From contig JFHB01000127.1 in assembly GCA_000729835.1 (NCBI GenBank), forward strand, positions 22,699 to 86,698: DNA of 64,000 bases, in the 5' to 3' direction. Every line of letters begins with the position of its first letter. Position 1 is the stretch's first letter. Made by a program: the position numbers and the translations under genes. The notes below the pieces were generated by a model. The model had not been told where the DNA came from. It saw nothing but the letters and a program-made list of their open reading frames with translations, and did no database searches. This stretch comes from Atkinsonella hypoxylon (lineage: Eukaryota > Ascomycota > Sordariomycetes > Hypocreales > Clavicipitaceae). Of this stretch, positions 1-10,859 are shown one piece after another.

Positions 1-490
1 TTGATGTGGCTTTCACTGGCCCAGGGGGAAAAGAAAAGAAAAGAAAAGAGGTGGAATGCCATTTTTCTTCCCTGTAGTAGATAGACTGCGGGTAGTGGTA
101 TGGAACGACTGACAATCTACACAGAAAGGTTCTATGCGGAAGGCTACGAAAAGGGGTACAAGTGAGCACGAAAAGATTCCCTTCAAGACGAAGCGTCCGG
201 TCAGAACATTCGCATAATGACACAACACCGTAATAGTTTTGAACATCGCTTATATTCAATCTACTTTATACCATCCACAGTAGTTTGCCTCGTAAGCCAA
301 TACATCCGCAAGGTATACGAAATCATTTCCAAAACACCTATCCAAAGCGACCCGACGAGGGTCATAAGTCCGTTCTTTGTGTAAAATAACTCCCAACCTT
401 TTACCTTCCCCGAACATTCGCCAAATCATCCTGATCTCATAGAGTAAAAAGTCATACCGGTAAATCATACGAATATTTGAAGATCTGACT
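1..490. other. 3' flank of the fusion gene, no gene seen
   Basis: This is downstream (3') sequence of the minus-strand gene ending at 491. It holds a purine-rich GAAAA-type low-complexity run at about 28-52. A minus-strand frame of 159 codons (256-735) overlaps the 3' end of the fusion gene in another frame; it has no recognisable domain and is treated as a shadow. The 3' untranslated region and polyadenylation site of the gene must lie here, but I cannot place them. Confidence 0.5.
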
Positions 491-3379
491 TCACGAAAGC
501 GACGGTGACTGTATTCCTTCACTATTCTCGGTATATGTCTGCGATAATTTTCGTCGCTCGATTTCTTTGACGTCAAAATGTCTAGATATCTTCCACCATT
601 TGCCTCCCGATTTCTTGCCAGGTAGTTGAGCGCTATTTTGTCGACTCTGCAGCGCAGAATTGTCTGAACGAGCCTCGTCATCTTGCTGCATCGCATCGCG
701 AACGTCAGGATTCGGGTCAACCATAAGTTTGGCACTTCGAGAAGTCATTAGAAATAAAGGATACACCACCATTGCAGCTTGGAGGGCGATAATGACAATA
801 TATGCTGTCTGGACGCTGCCACCGTTGCGGATCACGCCGTACATGATGAAGGGAAAGAAGGCAGGACCAGAGCCACCCATGGTGATGAATGCTGCGGCGC
901 GCTTCGTGCGTCGCCCCTGGCCACGAAGGCCGATGGCAAACATGAGTGGCCAGATGGGACCCTCAGCAAAGTAGAAGAGCACGACAGGAACCACAAGTAT
1001 CTCAGCGTTCGCAGGATGCAACACAACTGGAAGGAGAGAGAATAGAAAGCATAGCCCCACGAATATCAAGAGAAGAGTGCGAGGCTGCGGAAGCCGGCGG
1101 TTCGAAACCGAAAGGTACGTGATACTTGCAGCAAGAAGTCGTGAAAGCGCAAATGCGGTGTGACCAACGAGCAGATAATTAGGGATCGACAGAGATAGAC
1201 CAGGTGGTTTGTCCGGGTCGTGCGCCGAGCCAGAGGACGTACTGCCAGATACAGAGCCAGAACCAGTCGGGTCACCACCTGGAAGAATCGACACGAGGAG
1301 GCTGCGGAAGTAGATGCTGTTGCTTTCTTGGCCAGCCACGTACATGTACTGCGCAAAGACAGCCAACGCGAGACTGACTGTTCGAAGCTGAAGCCCACCG
1401 ATACTCCGTTGCTGAGGATCCAGCGGCAATTTATTGGCGGCGGCTTCCAGCTCACCATCGCTGACTTCTGGTAGAGGCATATAGAAGAAGACTAAGCCCA
1501 GTGCAACGCATAAAAGCGTGATGCCCAGGTAGGTCCACTGAACGTTGATGAGAGTTGTGCTTGAGGACGCAGCCATGCTCTCCCGACTAATTCCAGTGAA
1601 GAATACCTTCTCAGCCAACAGCCCACTGACGACGCTCCCAGCGCCTTGTACCGCTTGAGCCAGGAGAATTCTCGTCTCACCGTACTCCGGTGGTCCACAC
1701 AGTATCATGAAGGAGTTGGCTGCCGCTTCAAGGATCGAAAGGCCGAATCCAACCACGAAGCTACTCAACATGTATCCACCATACGAGTTGGTCACAGCTG
1801 ACGGCCAGAAGATGATTGTGCCTACGCCGTATATGCACAAGCCCACGATGAACGTTACTTTGTAGCCACCGACATGTTCCGCATCTTTCCTTCCATGACG
1901 GTGCAACCGGTAATGCTCATCTCGTCTCAGAAGCCATTCGCCGACGAGAAGTGGTCCGAAAAAGTATCCGCCCCCAAAATACGCACTGGTAAGACCGAGG
2001 GTCTGCGCATCCGTCATGTTGTTTATAACGCCAATCGCATTGTTCAACGTGTTTAGAAGGCCATACGAGATGCCCCAAAGAAAGAAAAGAATGACAACGA
2101 TTGTGCAGAACTTGAAGGACTCGGCAGCATTGGCTCGCAACATACTCTTGGGCTTCGTCATGTTTACGAAACCAAAGTATATCCCATTTTCAACCGAGGT
2201 TGTTGACACAGTAGCATTTGTCTGGGCTCTAGTTACCACCGGTATATCCTCATGCGTGCTTCCGCCCCAGCTTCTCATATTAGGGCTAGTAAGAAACTCC
2301 ATGACGCTCATGGGCTCGTTTTCGGATTTCTGATCTTTGTCCGCGGTGCTTCCGCCATTACTTTCAGATTCTGGCGCGGCCACAGAACCCTGCGCCATGC
2401 TCGGGGAGTGTCGAGTAGGCGGAATGTCGGGATCACTGGTTGACTTGAGAGTTTTCGTGAATCGGGCTCCGTGGTGGTCGTGAAGCATGGCAGGTAGCAA
2501 TTTGAGAATCAGCGGTTTGAGGGTGGGTATACAGGCACAGGCCATTCCAATGTTCACTTCAACCGCGCTCCACATGAATGAAAGAGAAGCGTTCCAAGCG
2601 AAATCGAGACTTCCTCCGAAGCGTGAATATGGGTCGTTCGAAGAGTTGGCTGGTACGTCAGTGATAGCTCGTTGCAGGTAGTAAACACGTACCACGTCGA
2701 CGATTGTGACAAAGATACCGAGTGAGAATGTAACGATCAGGATCGCTTTCTGTCGTGTGGGTAGTCGCATTCCCGTTAGAACCAGTATAGGTAGTGTCAA
2801 TATGGCGAGATCGGTGACAATGTTGACAGGGGCAGCACATATGAATTCAGTGAGTATAGGAATGCACCGTGCTGCATTGCTTATCTCCGCCATCCAAGCC
2901 GCAGCAACGGGATTGCACTGAAAGATATTCATAAAAGTGAGAACGGAGCCAGCAATATTGACGATGGCCAGCGTTGCCCATGATGCGTATCGGAGAACGA
3001 CTTGAGTATTTTTGGCTAAGCGTAGGTAAAATATGAGTATGCTTGTCTTGGTCGCCATCAGCGCAGGGTTATATAATATTGAAAAAACATATTCGGCACG
3101 CCGTAATTTCGACCAGTCGGCGTCACTGATATTCGTGTCATGTTTCCCCAAACCGACAGTCACACCAAAGTCTATCGAGAATGAGAGGGAAAAGGCCAGG
3201 AGCCAGGCCAGTATCATGACTCTATCATCCCAAGTGACCCGCCGTACAATGAAATACCTGCAAATCATGCGGGCGCCGACGAAGACTGAGGCCAATATCA
3301 AGGTTGCTGTTGTGACGGCGAAGACAGCGGGGCCGCGATTCGGCACTGGCCCATGGTCTTCTGCCGAAGTAGAAGACAT
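491..3379 (-). CDS. Pth11-like rhodopsin domain fused to FucP-like MFS transporter
   Basis: This is a single uninterrupted 962-codon frame. The ATG at 3377-3379 sits in a good context (GCC before ATG) and the stop is at 491-493. Residues about 15-300 form a seven-helix fungal rhodopsin-like (Pth11/SAT4-type) domain. It includes the GLGKH loop motif, a Cys-Asn-Pro segment before an AAW (about 155-162), and a last helix ending in CACIPTLKPLI. Residues 300-410 are a polar Ser/Thr/Pro-rich linker. Residues about 420-880 hold roughly twelve helices of the major facilitator superfamily, closest in look to fungal FucP/glucose-galactose permeases (FFLWGISYGLL start, LEAAANSF motif, GPIWPLMFA late helix). 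The polar C-terminal tail is Ser-, Lys- and Gln-rich. By family, the first half would be a plasma-membrane receptor-like domain and the second a sugar:proton symporter. Whether one protein senses and transports sugar is inference. A wrongly open linker between two genes is the alternative, but no stop, intron or promoter is visible between the halves. Confidence 0.88.
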   Translation of the reverse strand: MSSTSAEDHGPVPNRGPAVFAVTTATLILASVFVGARMICRYFIVRRVTWDDRVMILAWLLAFSLSFSIDFGVTVGLGKHDTNISDADWSKLRRAEYVFSILYNPALMATKTSILIFYLRLAKNTQVVLRYASWATLAIVNIAGSVLTFMNIFQCNPVAAAWMAEISNAARCIPILTEFICAAPVNIVTDLAILTLPILVLTGMRLPTRQKAILIVTFSLGIFVTIVDVVRVYYLQRAITDVPANSSNDPYSRFGGSLDFAWNASLSFMWSAVEVNIGMACACIPTLKPLILKLLPAMLHDHHGARFTKTLKSTSDPDIPPTRHSPSMAQGSVAAPESESNGGSTADKDQKSENEPMSVMEFLTSPNMRSWGGSTHEDIPVVTRAQTNATVSTTSVENGIYFGFVNMTKPKSMLRANAAESFKFCTIVVILFFLWGISYGLLNTLNNAIGVINNMTDAQTLGLTSAYFGGGYFFGPLLVGEWLLRRDEHYRLHRHGRKDAEHVGGYKVTFIVGLCIYGVGTIIFWPSAVTNSYGGYMLSSFVVGFGLSILEAAANSFMILCGPPEYGETRILLAQAVQGAGSVVSGLLAEKVFFTGISRESMAASSSTTLINVQWTYLGITLLCVALGLVFFYMPLPEVSDGELEAAANKLPLDPQQRSIGGLQLRTVSLALAVFAQYMYVAGQESNSIYFRSLLVSILPGGDPTGSGSVSGSTSSGSAHDPDKPPGLSLSIPNYLLVGHTAFALSRLLAASITYLSVSNRRLPQPRTLLLIFVGLCFLFSLLPVVLHPANAEILVVPVVLFYFAEGPIWPLMFAIGLRGQGRRTKRAAAFITMGGSGPAFFPFIMYGVIRNGGSVQTAYIVIIALQAAMVVYPLFLMTSRSAKLMVDPNPDVRDAMQQDDEARSDNSALQSRQNSAQLPGKKSGGKWWKISRHFDVKEIERRKLSQTYTENSEGIQSPSLS

Positions 3380-4352
3380 GGCGAGGCATAGAAGCGGGCA
3401 GGCATGCAGAATGAATTGTCGTCAAGGCGGGAAACTGAGTCGACGGAGAGGCTCTAGTGACGAATCTTGTCGTAGGCGATGGACAGAGTCGGCGCGAACA
3501 TGTTTGTGTCTGAAATGAGAAGAGAAAATGATGGGTATTTTTGTAGTTCTGTTAAGCTTTCGGTCCTTGTAGCGGTTGCAAACCATAAGACGACATGGAG
3601 CTTTTAGAGTCAAAGCCCGGGTTCCGTTGGACCGTAAAGCGAAGGCTGTGGTTTGAGTCGTGAGGGACTAAGGAGACACTCCAAAGTTCTAGGCCTGGTC
3701 AGAAGACGTCGAGATTTGAGACGCCGCTGAAGCAAAATGTCAATGTACCTTCGTTATATGGTAAGAGTGAGAGGACAAAGTGAATGTCCTGCGCCTTGTC
3801 AATCCTGAAATCTCGACCTCAAGCTTTCGGCGGGGTGCTCCACTCGTCGCCACTCGGTGGCAGTGGCGGCAGTAGTGTCGCGTAATTGAGTGACTCTGCT
3901 CTCGAGTTGACGATAATTGTGTGGTTGTATGTGAAATAATCTGGGTGGAAAAGCAGCAGCAAGGCCAAGCAAGCGGGGGCGCAGCCAGTTCGATTGCTAG
4001 ACAAAGACGTGCGCACCAGTTTAGTCTGGGAAGAGCGACGCCTTCAAACTCAGGGTCAAAAGCATATCGTGATGAAATGTCGAGGCCAATGAAAGAGAGT
4101 GTGTACTAGTAGCGGATCAAGATGAGCCGAATACGGTGTGGCCAAGAATCGTGCGTGCCGACTAGAATGGGTGCCTGCGAGGCGGCAGCTTTTTGGCAAA
4201 GAAGAGACGGTGATGTGACGCACCGACTCAGAAGCAAGAACGACCCGTGCCTTTACATTTATTATTTACTTGCCATGCTGCGATATGCGGACATGCGCAT
4301 CGCATCAGCGAAAGCATAACTAAGCACGAGGCATACAGAGTACGGAGTACAT

Positions 4353-4379
4353 CTACCTAGTACCTAGGTAGGTAGGTAG
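4353..4379. repeat. TACCTAGG/TAGG low-complexity repeat
   Basis: Short overlapping TACCTA and its complement TAGGTA form a partly palindromic run, just after a TACGGAGTAC motif (4340-4350). Similar runs recur at 4486-4511 and near 14,799-14,826. Such motifs are common between genes in filamentous ascomycetes; no function is claimed. Confidence 0.75.
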
Positions 4380-4485
4380 TTATATCATGTCCATAATAAT
4401 GAGGCGCCGCTCGGGTACCGGCCCACTTTTCCTCCCCGGTGCATGGGACGACTTCATGTGACCCGCGGTAGCCAATAATTGATCA

Positions 4486-4511
4486 TACCTACCTAGGTAC
4501 CTAGGTAGCTA
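4486..4511. repeat. TACCTAGG low-complexity repeat
   Basis: Second copy of the palindromic TACCTA/TAGGTA run, about 110 bp from the first. The pair flanks a unique, more GC-rich stretch. Confidence 0.7.
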
Positions 4512-4960
4512 CTAGATAGTCATAGCAGCTCTAAGCAGCTAGCTAATGTATAGACACCCATTAGTCTGCTTTTAACCCCATCGATAATGCAGTAAGGAAT
4601 TCTTCTCAGTAGGGCTGTGAAACGGGTGATGGAGCCCAGACTTGTATGACTACTGCTCCTATAGTATGTGTTTATATGTGAACTAATGTATCCTCTACTG
4701 CAAAATTTTAATTGGCTAACAAAGTGGATCGAGCGGCGAATATAGCCTTGCTATGGATATTAAAGAGACAGGGAGTACACAAATACTTACACATCAATAT
4801 AAGGCGGGGCGGAAAAAAGATAAAAGAATACCTACCCCGTATACAGGGTTGACAATCAAAGATTTAAGATTTTAAAAGATTCAACCCAACAATAGTCCAG
4901 TCGACGGCAACGACAAGACGTCGGCGTTGCTTGGTTTCTGGAGCTTAGCTCGCTCGGTTT

Positions 4961-4984
4961 GCAGACCGCAGACCGCAGACTGCA
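4961..4984. repeat. GCAGACC short tandem repeat
   Basis: Three consecutive heptamer units of GCAGACC/GCAGACT, followed by tgca. Small and probably neutral. Confidence 0.7.
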
Positions 4985-7350
4985 ATCACATGATAGCGGA
5001 CCTCCCCACAATTTGGTCGCGCGCCTGCCAAAGTGTCTCGCGCTTCCATCATCCTGGCCGACACGACCCCTTATGCAATGTGCTCGGTCGGCAGGAGGGG
5101 TGATTTGACACCCGCGTGGTTGGTGTTTTCGGGTATTATTTAGCGTGGCAAGGCGGGGTTAGCATGCATGTGGATAATGTCTCATGTTTTATGTTAATGA
5201 CTCACAAGTTACCAAGTAATAACTAACTATCCTGTGACCCATCTTATCTTATCCCGTCTGCATACTAGGCCTCTACCCAGCGCGCGGGTGTCAACGTACA
5301 CGAGCCCGCCTGCGCCCGCCTAGGTTGGCTCGAGCAATTTGACACCCCCTTGCCTACCTACCTCTCATGTCATGCCCAAAGTCGCTCCTGCTTCAAAGCT
5401 CTGAACTCTCACCAGCAGGCTGTCGAATACGCAGTCATCAATCTGCAAACGCTAAACTCCTCCGAGAGTGCATGTAGAACACCTTCAGCACCAAGGCTGT
5501 TCCTCCGCCGCCACTGAGCCTTCTATGCAGACCACGCACAATATGACCGTAATCATGATGAATGATGAATGTCATTTAGTTTAAAGAACTTTAACTTGAC
5601 CAGCCCTCACGCTGCCATCTCGCAATCCTGTCGATGATCGACGCGATTTGGATCGCATTATATGTTTTCGAGTAATCAGGCTATTCTCCTTCGTAGCATA
5701 CATAACCTACCGCCATAACCTACCGCAACCTACCGCTAATCGACGATTTGTTGTGAGACGCTTTGCGGGGGAATTTGGGGGCGTCATGATGAACGCCTCT
5801 GGCGTTGGTGAAGGCGTCCGCCACTTTATGGGGATGTTCCCGGGGGACTAGCCTGGGCTATTCAGGCATGGCTACTCCAGGGGCCCCAAGGTACTGACAG
5901 ATTGCTCGAGACATCGTGGCCACCCGTACCACCATCAACAGGGACGTGATGTCCCATTTAATTTGGCGGCCGCGCGCCGCCAGTACCACGACTCCATATG
6001 CAGTACCTGTGTTCATAACGAACTTGTCATAGTTATCATTTCGTAAGGTCTGGCTAGCTTACTTGGCACCTCCATGATGGAATTCGCGGAGCCATGGCCG
6101 TGATTGACAAGCACTGCCTAACACTGCGGTATTTCCAGTTTTCCATTCAAAGTCTCCCATTTTTTTCCAACTGGCTAATGAGTTTAGTTTACAACGTGCC
6201 GGGGCTAATGTCATGGCTCCAACGGATTGCAGTCTCCGGGGTACAATATGCAGGAGAGACGGGATGCAGGATTTGTACAGAGGAATGTAAGTTACAGACT
6301 TGCCCCAAACTGTGCACGCTAACGGCTAAATCCAAGTCGATTGGGAGCGCGGACTAAAGTGTGCCGTGTGCCGAATGACCTCATATTTCCAGTTTCAGGA
6401 GACCATATGGGAATTGATGCGCGCACTCTGTATACTCTCACGTCGGTCCACGTAGAGGCAAAGACAGCAACTGTCCGGCACCTGATAACTGTATACATGG
6501 CTGTTCAATATTCTGGCGCTCCGCATGCCATCAAATCGGGGTCAGACGACATTTCATACACTATGAAGGGACATAGTTCTTATGGCTGACCAGACCACTT
6601 ACGTTGGTTTTCGATCTCTGCGTGTCAAGTTGAGAGACTTGAGAATAGAAGCGATTCTGCACACTATCACATTATCTGATTTGTTGAGTCTTCCCTTTTA
6701 CACAGAGTGTGTGAGAGTGACATTGCAGAGATCAACCTTCACAACACCACATTTAAGCAGGTCGACTTTGTCCACACCAAAAAAACAGCTCTCGACTGCG
6801 GCTTGGACATAGATAGTCATTTTAGGTAATTGATGTTGCCAGAATTAACAAAGTTGGTTCCCCAGCCGGCATTGTTATTAAAGACTGCGTGATAGAGATC
6901 TTTGGATGTGGTGGACCATTAAGCCAAGCGTTTCCGGCAGTTTCGGCCCTCCCTCACGCAACTTTAATGCCAAAGTGCCGTGTTTCGTCTTTCAACATGG
7001 GGTTTGAACCGGAAAAGTGACAGATTTAGACAGCAGGGCGGCGAATTTTTGCTCAACCAAACAATCCCCTTTGGGAAATAGTTCATGAGTGAGTTGGTCT
7101 CTCCAAGTGCAGTCATTCAATTGCCCAGGCATATAGTACATAAGCTTGGCGTGTTATATGCCCAGACGCAAGCCATCAACAGTATACGTGAGAGTCATGC
7201 CCAGACTTCTGTCAACGCAGGTGACCCTCTCCCTAGGTCGGACATGGCCCACGCAAGGAGAACGAGAGTGCCAAGAGTCAAACGCAGCAAGCGCAAATAA
7301 CAAGCAGCACAATTCATTGTCAAAACCGGAAACCCGGTCATTGAATACTA

Positions 7351-8541
7351 TCATCTCCCCGATAGGCTTTTTGGGGGGCAAGTTTCTTGATTCCTTTCTG
7401 TCAAGCCCGTTTCTCTAAGCGGCTCTATTCCTTCAATCTCTCCTTGCACCAACGCCTGCACGTCCAGACGCGGCCCCTGGTAGTTTCTGCGACCGTCAAA
7501 AAGCCAAGTTGTCCCTGCAATAATGAGCATGACGCCAAAGGCCACGATGCAGTAATTCATGTTGTTCGCCGTGACTGGGATTTCAGGCGGGAAGACGAAA
7601 AGCACTGTGGTTAAGATGGTCCAGAGAATGCCGATCTGAGAAATGCACGATGTTAGTTTGCCCAGCTACTAGTTATACTAGTGCAACAAACAAAATAATT
7701 ATCATCATTCTCATAGTAAAAAAAAAAAAAAAAACATACGAAACAACTTAGGAGGGAGAAAAAAAAAACACCACTCACAATGTTGAAAACCCAGCCCCAG
7801 ACCCCAGCAAGTTTGAAGCACCGATTCTCCGGCAACATTTTGCGTCCCCGAAGAACATTGATACCAGGAGGAATAGCATACGTTACCCCAAGAGCAACCA
7901 CGGACGCAGAGGTGATGGCATTAAAAGTGCTGCTCGATCCCAGAAAGATGCATCCAAACACAAGCACCCAGCCGATGGTCCAGAAGAGCGCATTCAGAGG
8001 CACCTCGAGCGTGGGATGGACTCGGGCAAAGAAGCGGCCGAAGGGCATGCCGCGGTCGCGGGCAAACGCGTAGCTCATCCGCGAACTCGTGCAGGCGAGC
8101 GTGACTGTGGTGAAGACCATACACAAGAGCGGGAAGATGAGGAGACAGGTGCTGCCGGCCTTGCTCTTGGTTGCGTCCATGAAGATCTGCAGAAGCGGGC
8201 CCCAGCGGGCGTTGAGGAGGTCGTCGGTGTTGTTGACGCAGAAGAACAGGGCGCTGAGGAAGATGAAGCCTGTGAACATGCCGATGCCGATGCAGTAGAG
8301 CATGATCTTGGGCCCCTGGCGCTGGGGATCGGGGATCTCCTCGACCATGTGGGCGGTTGCGTCGAAGCCTGTTTGGAGTGTGGAGTGTCAGGAGTAGGTT
8401 CAAGTGTGTTTTTTATTTTATTATTATTTAGTTTGTTTATCTGCTGTAGGAAATTATAAAACTCAAAGAGGACATGACTCCAAGAGTACACAAACTTAAA
8501 GAGTACATAAGCAAACATAATCACAAACACAATCTCACACA

Positions 8542-8581
<40 letters not shown>

Positions 8582-9381
8582 GTAAAGTGAAACAAGGATA
8601 TATTCAACTTACCTGTCAATGCAAATGCACCCTGCAGCAGTCCCAGAAGCCAAGCCAGACCATCTGGCCATCCAACGTCATTGATAAACTGCCCATAGAC
8701 AAACCTGCCAGTCTGAAAGTTGGGCGACGCACAAGCCAGCACGGTAATGACAATAACGACAAACCCGGCCACAGACCAGAAGAAAGCCGCCTTTGTAAAG
8801 TACGGCAGCAACCTGGTGAGAAAGGCATTGACGACGAGGGCGACGAGCGCAAAGGCAACGTACACGAGAAACTGGTGCCACGGCTGGGCCTCATACGCAG
8901 GATGGAACAGACAGAGGGTATTGATGATGAAGGTACTGCCGAGCAGCGGCCCCGTGGCGCTGAGAGCAACCCATCCGCAAACGTTGATCCAGCCCGTGAC
9001 GTAGCTGACGGCGCGACTGGATCCCTCCCACGACACGATGGCGGCCCAGTGGTACTGTCCGCCGGCGGTGGGATACGCGGAGAGGAACTCGGCCAGGGAC
9101 GCCGCCAGGCAGAGATTGCAGACGCCGGCGACCATGAGGCCCCAGATCACGGAGCTGGAGCCTCCGGAGGGCAGGGCGAGCGGGATGGAGGCCGCGAGGG
9201 CGGTCCAGGTGTTGAGGATGGCGAAGGCCAGGCCGAGCATGGCGAGCATGGAGAAGTTGCGCTTGAGCTCCTGCTTGTGGCCCATGGCCGCGAGGGCCGC
9301 GGCGTCGTCGGCGACGATGCTGGCTCGTTTGCCATGGGTGCTGGTGCTGGGGTGGTCATGCGTGTCTGATGCTGGGTCCAT
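7351..9381 (-). CDS. APC-superfamily amino acid/choline/GABA-type permease, three exons
   Basis: Exons are 9381-8613, 8368-7779 and 7635-7351; joined they give 1,644 nt and 547 residues. Intron 1 (8612-8369) starts GTAAGT and ends ACAG. Intron 2 (7778-7636) starts GTGAGT and ends TCAG. The splice restores the family motif ALTGFDATAHMVEE across exons 1 and 2. The start is the ATG at 9379-9381 (context GGCATGG); the frame runs further upstream only through a TTG. The N-terminus (about 45 residues) is polar, followed by around twelve helices with the ACT-family signatures AAMGHKQELKRNFS, YPTAGGQYHW and VEEIPDPQRQGPKI. This matches the fungal amino acid-choline transporter family (Uga4/Hnm1-like); the length is typical. 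It should import a small nitrogenous solute across the plasma membrane, but the exact substrate cannot be read from sequence. Three GATA cores lie about 80-90 bp upstream. Confidence 0.9.
7636..7778 (-). other. Intron 2 of the permease gene
   Basis: 143 nt, donor GTGAGT, acceptor TCAG, phase 0. It contains an A17 run on the plus strand (7718-7734) and a second A-rich run near 7759-7769, which read as T-tracts in the transcript. These runs make the intron unusually low in complexity. Confidence 0.85.
8369..8612 (-). other. Intron 1 of the permease gene
   Basis: 244 nt, donor GTAAGT, acceptor ACAG, phase 1. It is long for a filamentous-fungal intron, in part because of an 18-unit CA/GT microsatellite that starts about 33 nt after the donor. 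Confidence 0.87.
8544..8579. repeat. (CA)18 microsatellite inside permease intron 1
   Basis: 36 bp of perfect CA dinucleotide on the plus strand, hence GT in the transcript. It lies fully inside the intron, so length changes would not alter the protein directly, although the GT run sits close to the 5' splice site. Confidence 0.95.
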
Positions 9382-10379
9382 GCCGTGCGGACAGGATGAT
9401 TCCCTCGGTGTTTTGCTCAATGTGATGATGTTGTGAGGCGAATCGTGGCGGGGTAGATGGATAGATAGATATACTTCAACGGATCTTACCTTACTACGGA
9501 GTATCTCGTCCGTAATTAGCTTAAGGACAGAATTGTCTCAGACAACCTGGAACAAGACATCTATCTAATTGGCCAATAATCCCTGCATGAGATAGCACTG
9601 ATTTGTAAATTAATTCACGGCTGGATATTATCATAGCCACGATAAGCACGGTTGACGAGCCATTGCCTGCCCGGACTTTTGTATTCCGTACCCCAGTGTA
9701 AATGGAAATCCGGGGAAGGGACAAACCACAATCTGCCTCCACCTGTCAACTTAATTTCTCCGACCTATTTTCATACTCTGTAATTAGGGGAATGGATAGC
9801 TAAGGATCCTCTATAATATTGCTTGCCAGCTCCACCTATTATTACGTAAGCCATATAATAGACTTCAATCTTTCTTTTCAGAAGTGCATGGTTTTTAAAT
9901 ATTCACCCTCAACCAATCACCATCGTACATCGAAAACAGCCAGCCCCAAGCAGACACATAGATTCCCTTCCAATCCACTGGACCACAATCCAGCCTCATG
10001 CCGGTCAAGTTTTCGTTTCCTAGATAAAAGAGATGCAAGCTGCCCTTGTAAATATGCCTAACCATATCCCGCCCGCCTACCTAGCTCTGACATGCATCTG
10101 TCCCAAAACCGCCAACACAAGTCCGCCATGACCAACATGACGCGTCACGAATGCGGCTGATTCGCCAGCATCAAGCAACGCACGTCCAACTGCGAGGCTC
10201 AGCCTCCATTGCAAAACACAGCCATGTCCAGTTCTGGTGATAGAGATTCACTACACCACTCTGTCCATATTAAACCCACCCCGCTGCCCACGGTCCCCCC
10301 CGCTCGAGGCCAACAGTTCACTTTTTACATTCTTCAATACTCGTCTCTCTGCCGAAAAAAGACCTGAAAGCCAGTCACA
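9382..10379. other. Divergent intergenic region between permease and small gene
   Basis: About 1 kb serves as the shared upstream region of the minus-strand permease and the plus-strand small gene. It holds a TACGGAGTA motif (about 9494-9502) and a pyrimidine-rich stretch just before 10,380, as is common upstream of fungal start codons. No coding frame in it is convincing. Confidence 0.6.
9460..9471 (+). promoter_or_regulatory. Three overlapping GATA cores upstream of the permease
   Basis: GATA occurs three times at 4-bp spacing, 79-90 bp upstream of the permease start codon. Fungal nitrogen regulators of the AreA/Nit2 type bind HGATAR, and amino acid permeases are classic targets. The same pattern may be just a short tetranucleotide repeat, so regulation is inference. 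Confidence 0.35.
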
Positions 10380-10859
10380 ATGGGCTGCCCATCCCTCGCA
10401 TCGTCTCCCGCACCACCCCCGATGGCCAGCCTGTCAGCCCAGCACGAACGCCTCATACTGGAACTCCTCCCCTTCAAAGACGCGCCCCGGTTCAGAGAAT
10501 GGCTCACCAGCGACTTGGTCCAAGGCTCGTGGGCCGAGTTCTGGCGCGACTGCGTGGCCAAAGTGCGGACGGGCCCCGAGCCGGACAAGAACAAGACGGC
10601 AGAGGCAGCCAAGTCTGCGATCAATTGCAGGAGCGTCAAGTTTCTCGCCTACTATCCCGAGAAGACGAATTGGACAATGGACGACCACCATGTGCGCTTC
10701 ATCGTGACCGTCATTCGGGATAACATGCTCAAGAACTTGTGGTCCGAGTCGGATTGGAAAAAGAGAGGGTTGGAGGTGTGCAAGGCTGTGTATGAAGTTC
10801 TGTGTTTCTTGAAGGCGAGTTGCTCTGCCGTGGAGAATCCGCCGAGTTATTCACGGTGA
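10380..10859 (+). CDS. Small hypothetical protein, 159 residues
   Basis: Intronless frame with ATG in a strong context (CACAATGG), preceded by a pyrimidine-rich leader; Met15 is a possible second start. The first 17 residues are Ser/Ala/Pro-rich. The rest looks soluble and mostly helical, with many charged and aromatic residues (FREWL, FWRDC, FLAYYPEKTNWTMDDHH, DWKKRGLEVCKAVYEVLCFLK). It has no signal peptide, membrane segment or motif I recognise. Codon use is C/G-rich at third positions, like the neighbouring genes, which supports a real gene. It faces the DHA1 transporter tail to tail across 307 bp. Function unknown. A larger spliced gene using this as one exon is possible, but the stop at 10,857-10,859 and the leader fit a complete small gene. 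Confidence 0.65.
   Translation: MGCPSLASSPAPPPMASLSAQHERLILELLPFKDAPRFREWLTSDLVQGSWAEFWRDCVAKVRTGPEPDKNKTAEAAKSAINCRSVKFLAYYPEKTNWTMDDHHVRFIVTVIRDNMLKNLWSESDWKKRGLEVCKAVYEVLCFLKASCSAVENPPSYSR

Larger units (their letters stand above)
3380..7350. other. Intergenic region, promoter of the fusion gene; no supported gene
   Basis: Nearly 4 kb lie between the start codon of the fusion gene and the stop codon of the permease. I see only short frames (for example plus strand 5648-5851, 6094-6357, 6341-6589, 6582-6812, 7085-7300) without domain, codon bias or spliceable continuation. The stretch just above 3380 should hold the promoter of the fusion gene. TACCTA-type and GCAGACC low-complexity repeats are listed separately. 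A small gene or non-coding RNA cannot be excluded. Confidence 0.55.

Noticed and set aside
256..735. 159-codon minus-strand frame overlapping the end of the fusion gene
   Set aside because: No domain, different frame from the clear gene, and basic/random composition; most likely 3' untranslated sequence read by chance.
6094..6812. Chain of three short plus-strand frames, one with a cysteine-rich tail
   Set aside because: No consistent splice sites joining them, no recognised domain, and no coding bias.
8521..8612. Extension of permease exon 1 through a Cys-Val repeat
   Set aside because: It is the translated GT microsatellite inside intron 1; the GTAAGT donor at 8612 restores the conserved TGFDA motif.
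9382..9420. Earlier start for the permease at 9420
   Set aside because: The codon there is TTG; the ATG at 9379-9381 has a good context.
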